Assembly (NCBI GenBank): GCA_015067005.1 | Contig: SVNH01000003.1 | Span: forward strand, 62,001-126,000 | Reading direction: 5' to 3' | DNA from: Ruminococcus flavefaciens | GTDB taxonomy: Bacteria; Bacillota; Clostridia; Oscillospirales; Ruminococcaceae | DNA: 64,000 bases | Part shown: one piece after another, positions 49,961 to 57,250 of the stretch | Layout: every line of letters begins with the position of its first letter | How positions within the stretch are numbered: the first letter of the stretch is position 1 | Made by a program: the position numbers and the translations under genes | Notes under the pieces: model-generated | The model's input: only the letters and a program-made list of their open reading frames with translations | Databases searched by the model: none | Told to the model about the DNA's origin: nothing

Positions 49961-51739
49961 ATGAAAGAACTCAGCTTTCCTTTCGACAGCAGATCTATTC
50001 TCCGCAATAAACGCGAATTAAAAAAAGTCCTGCTCAGCGACGGCACAAAAAGAATAAAGAAGAACATCGCTGTGCTTGGCGGTTCAACAGTCGATCACAT
50101 TATTTCAATGCTCAGACTGTTCCTGCTTAATACAGGCATAGAGCCGCATTTCTACAAGTCCGAATACAATAAGTATTACGAGGACGCTGTTTTCGGCTCA
50201 TCCGAACTTGACGCTTTCTCACCAGACATCATTTTCATACACACTACTTCAAGGAATCTTACTCTGATGCCTGAAAGTCCGGCTGTAACAGCTGAAGAAG
50301 CCGAAAAGCTTCTTGATGAGCAGTTCGAGCACTTCAGACAGATCTGGGAATCACTTTCCTCAAAGTTCGGATGTCCGATAATTCAGAATAACTTTGAACT
50401 CCCTCTCTTCCGCCGCACCGGCAATTACGACTGCTGGGGCGCAAGCGGTCAGGCAGCATTCATAAGCCGCATGAACGTGCGTCTTGCTGACTATGCAAGG
50501 TCACACAGCAGCTTTTTTATCAATGATATAAACTACCTTTCAGCTGCCATTGGTCTCGAAAAATGGCACAATGCCAATGCATGGTATCTGTATAAATACG
50601 CAATGGATACGTCTGTTATCCCGGATCTTGCTTACAGCACCGCCTGCATAATCAAGTCGATATTCGGAAAGAATCACAAGGTCATCGACCTCGATCTCGA
50701 TAACACGCTCTGGGGCGGAGTTATCGGCGATGACGGCGTTGAGGGCATCGAAATAGGTCAGGAAACTCCAGTAGGACAGGCTTACAGTGAGTTTCAGAGC
50801 TTCATACGCGGTTACAAGGACTATGGTGTTCTGCTCGCAGTATGCTCTAAAAACGACGAAGAAAACGCTCTGCTCGGTCTTGATCACCCGAACAGCATTC
50901 TCCGTCCGGACGATTTCGTTTCTATCAAGGCTAACTGGGAGAACAAAGACCGCAATATTCAGGAATCAGCCGACGAACTCGGTCTGCTTGCGGACAGCTT
51001 CGTATTCATTGACGATAATCCGGCTGAATGCGCTATCGTTGAAGCTCAACTGCCGCAGGTACAAACTATCCCGCTTGATTCGGTCGGTGATGCTATGTAC
51101 TGTCTCAGCCGCGGCGGTTACTTCGAGGTCACTTCCATCTCAAGCGATGATATTCACCGCACTGAAATGTATGCGGCAAACGCTAAGCGCGCAGCCCAGC
51201 AGAAAAGCTTTGCAAACTACTCAGACTATCTGCTCAGTCTTGAAATGCACGCTTCGATCACTGATTTTGAGCCGATATACCGTCAGAGGATAACTCAGCT
51301 CACCAATAAAAGCAACCAGTTCAACCTGACTACCAAACGTTTCACTCAGAATGAGATCGAGGAGGTCAGCAGCAGTCCGGATCATATCCGTCTCTGCGGA
51401 AGACTTTGCGATAAATTTGGTGATAACGGCATAGTATCGGTAGTTATAGGAAAATGTGATGGCGATGCTCTTCATGTTGAATTGTGGCTCATGAGCTGCC
51501 GTGTACTCAAAAGAGATATGGAACTTGCTATGCTCGATCAGCTTGTAAAGAAATGCCGTGAGCGCGGTATATCGCGTATTATAGGCTATTACTATAAAAC
51601 AGCTAAAAACGGCATGGTGTCCGGACTCTACAAAAGCTTCGGGTTTACAGAAAAAGAGACTTACGAAAACGGCGATTCTGTCTGGGAACTTGACATATCA
51701 GAATATACAGACAAAAACAATGTAATAAAGATAGACTAA
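49961..51739 (+). CDS. FkbH-like HAD-IIIC protein, acyl-carrier loading enzyme
   Basis: A 592-residue protein. The N-terminal part (1-235) is an SGNH-like domain of FkbH family proteins. The HAD-IIIC domain starts VIDLDLDNTLWGGVIGDDG (D245 and D247 are the phosphatase aspartates) and includes LLAVCSKNDEENA and FVFIDDNPAECAIVE. A GNAT-like C-terminal domain (430-580) has LWLMSCRVLKRDMELAMLDQL and NGMVSGLYKSFGF. In polyketide pathways FkbH-type enzymes load a glyceryl unit from 1,3-bisphosphoglycerate onto an ACP and dephosphorylate it. An ACP follows directly, supporting that chemistry here. AAGGAG ribosome binding site. Confidence 0.93.
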   Translation: MKELSFPFDSRSILRNKRELKKVLLSDGTKRIKKNIAVLGGSTVDHIISMLRLFLLNTGIEPHFYKSEYNKYYEDAVFGSSELDAFSPDIIFIHTTSRNLTLMPESPAVTAEEAEKLLDEQFEHFRQIWESLSSKFGCPIIQNNFELPLFRRTGNYDCWGASGQAAFISRMNVRLADYARSHSSFFINDINYLSAAIGLEKWHNANAWYLYKYAMDTSVIPDLAYSTACIIKSIFGKNHKVIDLDLDNTLWGGVIGDDGVEGIEIGQETPVGQAYSEFQSFIRGYKDYGVLLAVCSKNDEENALLGLDHPNSILRPDDFVSIKANWENKDRNIQESADELGLLADSFVFIDDNPAECAIVEAQLPQVQTIPLDSVGDAMYCLSRGGYFEVTSISSDDIHRTEMYAANAKRAAQQKSFANYSDYLLSLEMHASITDFEPIYRQRITQLTNKSNQFNLTTKRFTQNEIEEVSSSPDHIRLCGRLCDKFGDNGIVSVVIGKCDGDALHVELWLMSCRVLKRDMELAMLDQLVKKCRERGISRIIGYYYKTAKNGMVSGLYKSFGFTEKETYENGDSVWELDISEYTDKNNVIKID

Positions 51740-51751
51740 AGGAGAACAAAT

Positions 51752-51994
51752 ATGGATAAGAACACTATAATAAGCAGATTAAACGAGGTTTTCAGAGACG
51801 TTTTCGATGACGACTCTATCTCGGTCAATGAGAATACAACTTCGGCTGACATCGAGGACTGGGACAGCATTGAACATATCAATCTCATCGGTGCTGTCGA
51901 GAGCGAATTTGGTATGCGCTTCAAGATGCGTGAAGTCTCAGGCATGAAAAATGTCGGCGAGATGATAGACATTATCAGCGAAAGAGGCTGTTGA
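51752..51994 (+). CDS. Acyl carrier protein
   Basis: An 80-residue stand-alone carrier protein. DWDSIEHINLI contains the phosphopantetheine Ser39; the common DSL is DSI. The rest is the usual acidic four-helix pattern (VFRDVFDDDSISVNENTT, VESEFGMRF). It is 12 bases after the FkbH-like gene, with AAGGAGA upstream, so it is the dedicated carrier of this operon and not the fatty-acid ACP. A weak hairpin near 52015-52055 may end the transcript. Confidence 0.94.
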   Translation: MDKNTIISRLNEVFRDVFDDDSISVNENTTSADIEDWDSIEHINLIGAVESEFGMRFKMREVSGMKNVGEMIDIISERGC

Positions 51995-52085
51995 ACAAAC
52001 TGCTCCGGAAATGTCTGAAATATACATAAGTAGACAATTTCCAGCAATTGCTTATGCAATTTTTCTTCAATTATCAAAAAAATAC

Positions 52086-52114
52086 TTGTATTTGAAAAAT
52101 ATCAATGATATAAT
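52086..52114 (+). promoter_or_regulatory. Sigma-A promoter of rlmB
   Basis: TTGTAT (52086-52091), 17 bases, TATAAT (52109-52114), TG one base before the -10. Confidence 0.7.
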
Positions 52115-52182
52115 ATAAAAAGTCCTATGGACGTAAATCAAGAACATAAAAGGAGCATGAGGCTCTCGCCTCTGATAAATAT

Positions 52183-52941
52183 ATGGAAAATAATAACGCT
52201 TTGAAGGATGAACGCGCAGACATCATCTGCGGCAGGAATCCCGTTATCGAGGCTCTAAAATCAGATGCTAACCTCGATACGATATACATAAACGGCAACG
52301 GCGGTTCGCTTGGTCAGATACGCCGCCTTGCAAAAGAAAAGGGCATCGTTGTAAAAGACGCTGATGATAAAAAGCTTTCACGTCTCGCGGACGGCGCTTC
52401 TCATCAGGGAGTTGTTGCCGAAGGTGCCTGCGGAGAATACGTAACTGTTGAGGATATTCTTGCTGTTTCACAGAAAAAAGGCACTAAGCCTTTTATCATC
52501 ATATGTGATGAAATAGAAGATCCGCATAATCTGGGAGCTATAATCCGTACAGCTGAAACTTCCGGTGCTGACGGTATCATCATTCCTAAACGCAGAAGCG
52601 CATCACTCAATGCCACTGTATTCAAGACCTCTGCCGGTGCTGCAAACTATGTTCCGGTCGCAAGAGTATCCAATCTCGCTTCGTGCATAGATCAGCTGAA
52701 GGAAAACGGTGTCTGGATCTATGGTACAGACGCTTCCGGAAGCGAATACACAAAAACAGATCTCACAGGAAGCTGCGCTCTCGTTATCGGCTCTGAGGGC
52801 TTCGGTATAAGCAAGCTTATCCAGAAAAAATGTGATTTCATGATAAAACTACCTATGCTTGGAAAGATCAATTCCCTGAACGCCTCTGTTGCTGCCGGCA
52901 TTTTCATGTATGAGGTGCTGAGACAGCGTTCTGTGCAGTAA
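52183..52941 (+). CDS. rlmB: 23S rRNA 2'-O-methyltransferase RlmB/TrmH family
   Basis: A 252-residue SPOUT methyltransferase. An N-terminal substrate-binding domain starts DIICGRNPVIEAL. The catalytic domain has EDPHNLGAIIRTAETSGADGII, KTSAGAANYVPVARV, LVIGSEGFGISKLI and LNASVAAGIFMYEVLRQ, the three SpoU motifs. It probably methylates G2251 of 23S rRNA or the equivalent; close paralogues differ in target. The next gene starts ten bases later, so cotranscription is likely. Confidence 0.92.
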   Translation: MENNNALKDERADIICGRNPVIEALKSDANLDTIYINGNGGSLGQIRRLAKEKGIVVKDADDKKLSRLADGASHQGVVAEGACGEYVTVEDILAVSQKKGTKPFIIICDEIEDPHNLGAIIRTAETSGADGIIIPKRRSASLNATVFKTSAGAANYVPVARVSNLASCIDQLKENGVWIYGTDASGSEYTKTDLTGSCALVIGSEGFGISKLIQKKCDFMIKLPMLGKINSLNASVAAGIFMYEVLRQRSVQ

Positions 52942-52951
52942 GGAGGTAGTT

Positions 52952-55498
52952 ATGCCGGATAAGAAAATGTCGCTGGAGAACATTCTTAATGAGTACTCTC
53001 CGGATAATAATACTCCAAACAATAATTCAGACAGGATCAACACACAGAAGATCCTTAACTCTACTATAAAAGCTGCCGAAAATGCTCAGCCTGACAATAA
53101 GCGTGTAACTATTCAGGACGAAAGATCCGATCTCTTCGACAGTGCTCACAGACAGCCTGTTCCTGCTGATGAATACAAGCCTGCTGATCTTTCAAAGCAG
53201 CGTATATCAGTAGTCGGCAAGGAAGCCGCAAATGAGATAATCACTACCACGACACGCAAATCTGACGGACAGTTCAGTGAACCCTCAGCCCCTGTCAGAA
53301 TGGCTCCGGACGAAGCGCCGAAAATACGCAGAATGAGCGATTCTACCCGTGCAAAGGAAGTAGTTGAACGCAAAAAACGGCGCAAAAAGAAGTCCGAACG
53401 AAGGAAACAAACGGATTATACTTACAACAGAGAAAGTCCGGAAGGCGAATATATGTACACTCCGCCTTCCTTCAAGAAAAAGAAGAAGAGCCGTGCGGCT
53501 CTCCGTGCAGAAGCCAGCAGCCCCGAAGGAAGGAAGCATATCACTGACATCGTTCCTTCTCCGGCAGCAGTCGAAGCTGCAAAGCCTGTAACTCCGGCAC
53601 CAAGAGCACGTATCACAAGTCTTGACCTCAGCCAGAGAGGAGAGGTCGATGCGAATTCTCTTGATGTCCACATCACTCAGGGACAGGATGAATATCTGTC
53701 CGTAAAATCGCGCAAGAAACGTACCAAGCGAATGGTCGATTTTAACTATTACGGCGATGTTGAGGATGTCGGAAGAGACATTTACGACCTGAAAAGCACT
53801 ATCTCATCACGGGTCGTTATCCTTCTGATGACCGCTTTTCTGAGCCTTTATGTTACACTCGGAAATCAGTTCGGTTTCCCGATACTCGACCTGTTCAAAC
53901 AGTCTGAACACGTAAAGATGTTCACCGGAACGCATCTTGCTTTAGGGCTTATCGCAGCAATTTCATCTGTTCCTGTTATCACAAAGGGCATCAGGAAGCT
54001 GCTTACATTCCATCCGGACAGTGATTCTATGACGGCTGTTACCGTTATCAGCTGTATGGTCGCCATTATCCCTGCTTTTTTGCATCCGGATATGGTCTCC
54101 GATGGCTCTGTGCATATATATATGCCGGTGGGAATTCTCGCACTGCTTTTCAATGCGCTCGGCAAACACATGATAATCCGCCGTGCTGCGCGTAATTTCA
54201 GATTCGTTTCCAAAAACTTTGATCGTACAGGTGTAACATATGTTACTGATGAGGAACGCGCTGAACGTCTCACAAGAGGTACTCTCGGCGACTTCCCTAT
54301 CCTCGCTTCTACACGCAAGACCGATTTCCTTACGGATTTTCTGAGGTATACCTACTCCTCGGATATGACGGACCGCTATTGCTCAAAGGCTGCGCCGTTA
54401 TGTATGCTCTTTTCAGCAGCTATCTCAGTATTCATAGCTTATTGCAGAAAGGACTCATATTCATCAATGGAGACCGCCGCATTCGGTCTTTCAATATTCA
54501 GCATGATGATATGTGCTTCATCCTGTATTGCAATGCCTTTTGTAGTAAACGTTCCGCTTGAAAAGAACGCAGAACGTATTTTCCGCAATAAAGGCATAAT
54601 ACTCGGTTATCAGAGCGTTGATGACTTCTATGATACAAATTCACTGCTGCTGGATGTCTCCTCACTTTTCCCGGAAGGAACTGTTCAGCTCGACGGTATA
54701 AAGGTATTTTCAAATACCAAGATAGATGAGGCTCTGCTCGAAGCTGCAAGCCTTACCTACCACGGCGGCAGTATAATGCAGCAGATATTCAGCGATGTTA
54801 CAGGCGGATCAAACGATATGCTCTACCCTATCGACAACTATTCATTTGAAGAATCTATGGGTATGTGCGGCTGGATCAATAACAAGCGTATCCTCTTCGG
54901 AAACCGTGAACTCATGACCAGCCACAATATCGAAGGTATACCGACAAAGACAAAGGAAGCTGAATACGTAACCGAAAAGCAGGAAGCACTCTATCTCTCG
55001 ATCTCAGGCAATCTCGCCGCAATGTTCATTGTTGAATTATCTGCCGATAAGAACATCAAGAAATGGGCAAAGAAACTCTGCAAGAACAAGGTTTGTATGA
55101 TACTCAAAAGCGTTGATCCCTGCATTACAGAGAGAAAGCTCCATAGCATCTTTGGTATCCCTGAGGATATGGTGAGAGTTCTCCCGAAGCGTCTTCATGA
55201 AGATTTCAATGCCGAAACAGGCAAGTCAGTGCGTCTGAGCGCTTCAATGGCAACAACAGGTAAATTCCACTCGCTTGCACAGCTTATCATCGGTACTAAA
55301 ACTATTTACTATGCCTCTATTCTCGGACTTATCGTCCAGACCGCTTCTGTTTTTCTTGGTCTTGGGCTGTGTATGATGCTGATAGTATCAAAGGCATTCG
55401 ATACAAATTATGTTTATATGTCTGCAACAGCATTGGTAATTTACAATTTAGCTTCAACATTCATAACTTATCTGGCTGTTAGTCTGAAAAAGATATGA
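52952..55498 (+). CDS. P1B-type ATPase-like membrane protein lacking catalytic motifs
   Basis: An 848-residue protein. The first 270 residues are disordered, basic and Lys/Arg/Pro-rich. The remaining 580 follow the plan of a heavy-metal P-type ATPase: six helices (about 283-535), a cytoplasmic domain and two final helices (about 790-845). Similar landmarks are SCIAMPFVVNVPLEKNAERIF (for the CPC helix), LLLDVSSLFPEGTVQLDG (for DKTGTLTEG; Asp568 kept, KTGT lost), INNKRILFGNRELM (nucleotide domain) and IKKWAKKLCKNK (after the DP-x-R site). The TGES, TGDN and GDGxND motifs and the CPC metal site are absent. It is therefore probably a pseudo-ATPase, perhaps a scaffold or sensor. Preceded by AAGGAGG; just after rlmB. 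Confidence 0.75.
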   Translation: MPDKKMSLENILNEYSPDNNTPNNNSDRINTQKILNSTIKAAENAQPDNKRVTIQDERSDLFDSAHRQPVPADEYKPADLSKQRISVVGKEAANEIITTTTRKSDGQFSEPSAPVRMAPDEAPKIRRMSDSTRAKEVVERKKRRKKKSERRKQTDYTYNRESPEGEYMYTPPSFKKKKKSRAALRAEASSPEGRKHITDIVPSPAAVEAAKPVTPAPRARITSLDLSQRGEVDANSLDVHITQGQDEYLSVKSRKKRTKRMVDFNYYGDVEDVGRDIYDLKSTISSRVVILLMTAFLSLYVTLGNQFGFPILDLFKQSEHVKMFTGTHLALGLIAAISSVPVITKGIRKLLTFHPDSDSMTAVTVISCMVAIIPAFLHPDMVSDGSVHIYMPVGILALLFNALGKHMIIRRAARNFRFVSKNFDRTGVTYVTDEERAERLTRGTLGDFPILASTRKTDFLTDFLRYTYSSDMTDRYCSKAAPLCMLFSAAISVFIAYCRKDSYSSMETAAFGLSIFSMMICASSCIAMPFVVNVPLEKNAERIFRNKGIILGYQSVDDFYDTNSLLLDVSSLFPEGTVQLDGIKVFSNTKIDEALLEAASLTYHGGSIMQQIFSDVTGGSNDMLYPIDNYSFEESMGMCGWINNKRILFGNRELMTSHNIEGIPTKTKEAEYVTEKQEALYLSISGNLAAMFIVELSADKNIKKWAKKLCKNKVCMILKSVDPCITERKLHSIFGIPEDMVRVLPKRLHEDFNAETGKSVRLSASMATTGKFHSLAQLIIGTKTIYYASILGLIVQTASVFLGLGLCMMLIVSKAFDTNYVYMSATALVIYNLASTFITYLAVSLKKI

Positions 55499-55505
55499 CT
55501 CTTTT

Positions 55506-55535
55506 GCCTGCGTCCGTATAACAGCGGATGCAGGC
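55506..55535 (+). terminator. Possible attenuator or terminator before the LCP gene
   Basis: Stem GCCTGC-TCCG / CGGA-GCAGGC with a nine-base loop between the two genes. The T-tract is short, so read-through is likely. Confidence 0.5.
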
Positions 55536-55557
55536 TTTGCACTGAAAGGAGATAAAA

Positions 55558-57027
55558 ATGCCCGACAGAAGATACAACACAAACGACCATGAACATATAA
55601 AAAATACTGACGATCAGGACACTATGGCTTTCGCTGCACCTAAGCCTGATGTGCCGCCTCAGCAGAATTACAGAGGTCAGCCCTACAACGGTCAGCAGCG
55701 TCCGAACTACGGAAATCCACAGCAGCAATACTACGGCGGTCAGCAGCAATACGGAAATCCGCAGCAGCAGTATTACAGCGGTCAGCAGCAATACGCAAAT
55801 CCGCAGCAGCAGTATTACGGCGGTCAGCAGCAATACGCAAATCCGCAGCAGCAGTACTACGGCGGTCAGCAGCAATACGCAAATCCGCAGCAGCAGTATT
55901 ACGGCGGTCAGCAGCAGTACGCTAATCAGCAGCAGCAGTATTACGGTAACCGCCAGCAGCAGGCAGCTCCTCCGCCAAGAAGGCCTGCCGCTCCGCCACA
56001 GTACAGAGAACGTCCGCCAAAGCGCCAGCCTGCACCAAAATCTTACAAGAAGAAAAAGAACGGTTTCGTAAAGAGGCTTATCATACGCATATTGCTCAGC
56101 CTTCTTGCATTATTCCTTCTTTTATTCGGAATATACTCCTGCACTTCACTGAGTATCATCAAGAAAATGGATCATGTTGAGACTGGTGACAGAACAAGAA
56201 CTCCCGGTGCAATAAGCGAAAGCTACGTAACAAGCGTTCTTGTTATAGGTACTGACGGACGTACCGCAGATGACAAGGGACGCTCCGACTCAATGATACT
56301 CGTTTCGATAAACAAAAAGACAAAGAAGATCACCATGACCTCATTCATGCGCGACTGCTATGTTGACATTCCCGGCTACGGTATGGATAAGCTTAACCAC
56401 TCCTATGCTTACGGCGGTACAGAACTTCTCATGGATACTATCGAGAAGAACTTCCGCGTCAAGATCGACGATTACATACTTATCAACTTCAACACCTTCG
56501 CTGAGGTCATAGATGCGGCTAACGGTATTGATGTTGAACTCTCCGATGAAGAGGCTCAGGAGGTAAACAATATCCTCATCTCAGAGGTAAACGAACTCAT
56601 GGGCGATGACCGTGAATCTGACCTTCTTGAACACGGCGGAAAGCTTCACCTTTCCGGTAAACAGGCTCTTTCGTATTCACGTATAAGAAAGGTCGGCAAC
56701 AGCGATTTCGAGCGTACATCACGCCAAAGAAGAGTCATGAGCGAACTTATCAGCAAGGCACGTTCCGGCGGTATCTCATTCGTCAGAAAGGTAGCAAAGA
56801 ACGCGCTCCCGTCAATGGTAACGAATATGTCCACAAAGGAACTCTACTTTCTTTCACTAAGACTGCCTTTCATCATCAAGTATGATACAGAACAGATACA
56901 GATACCGGCTGAGGGAACTTATGCTGGCGAAGATGTCTATGATGATAACGGAAACTATCAGTCCGTACTCACAGTTGACTTCGATGCAAACTATAATATA
57001 ATCAAGGACAAAGTTTTCGGCACCTGA
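55558..57027 (+). CDS. LytR-CpsA-Psr family protein with Gln/Tyr repeat N-terminus
   Basis: A 489-residue LCP protein. The cytoplasmic N-terminus (1-170) is low complexity, with tandem 14-residue NPQQQYYGGQQQYA units at about 52-130, then a basic Pro-rich stretch. One transmembrane helix (about 172-193) precedes the extracytoplasmic LCP domain (220-460; VLVIGTDGRTADDKGRSDSMILVSI, TSFMRDCYVDIPGYGMDKLNHSYAYGG, LHLSGKQALSYSRIR). LCP enzymes attach wall teichoic acid or capsule-type polymers to peptidoglycan. AAAGGAG upstream. Confidence 0.93.
   Translation: MPDRRYNTNDHEHIKNTDDQDTMAFAAPKPDVPPQQNYRGQPYNGQQRPNYGNPQQQYYGGQQQYGNPQQQYYSGQQQYANPQQQYYGGQQQYANPQQQYYGGQQQYANPQQQYYGGQQQYANQQQQYYGNRQQQAAPPPRRPAAPPQYRERPPKRQPAPKSYKKKKNGFVKRLIIRILLSLLALFLLLFGIYSCTSLSIIKKMDHVETGDRTRTPGAISESYVTSVLVIGTDGRTADDKGRSDSMILVSINKKTKKITMTSFMRDCYVDIPGYGMDKLNHSYAYGGTELLMDTIEKNFRVKIDDYILINFNTFAEVIDAANGIDVELSDEEAQEVNNILISEVNELMGDDRESDLLEHGGKLHLSGKQALSYSRIRKVGNSDFERTSRQRRVMSELISKARSGGISFVRKVAKNALPSMVTNMSTKELYFLSLRLPFIIKYDTEQIQIPAEGTYAGEDVYDDNGNYQSVLTVDFDANYNIIKDKVFGT
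55711..55950 (+). repeat. Tandem ~42-base coding repeats in the LCP gene
   Basis: About five to six near-identical 42-base units encode NPQQQYYGGQQQYA with minor variation (Ala/Gly, Ser/Gly). Nucleotide identity among the middle copies is almost complete, consistent with recent slippage or unequal exchange. Confidence 0.9.
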
Positions 57028-57035
57028 TATTTTAT

Positions 57036-57080
57036 GGACCGGTACTGTAAGGGCACCCCCCTCGCAGTACCGGTCTTTTA
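57036..57080 (+). terminator. Terminator after the LCP gene
   Basis: Stem GACCGGTACTG / CAGTACCGGTC around an 18-base loop, followed by TTTTATT. Confidence 0.88.
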
Positions 57081-57165
57081 TTATCCAAGAGCAAAATCGC
57101 CTAAAAACAGCGAATATTTCTGCTTTTTTAATGCAAAACAGAGTATTAAAAAAACAAATTGTAAA

Positions 57166-57200
57166 TTTTCCATGTATAGACTTTACAATTGCATGGAAAA
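57166..57200. promoter_or_regulatory. Inverted repeat upstream of the membrane GH9 gene
   Basis: Perfect nine-base arms TTTTCCATG (57166-57174) and CATGGAAAA (57192-57200), 17 bases apart. They lie just upstream of a TATAAT at 57210-57215 and cover the -35 region. This is consistent with an operator or activator site. Confidence 0.5.
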
Positions 57201-57250
57201 GTATTAAAGTATAATGTGGAAAAAATTGCAATGCAAATGGAGGTTTTCTA

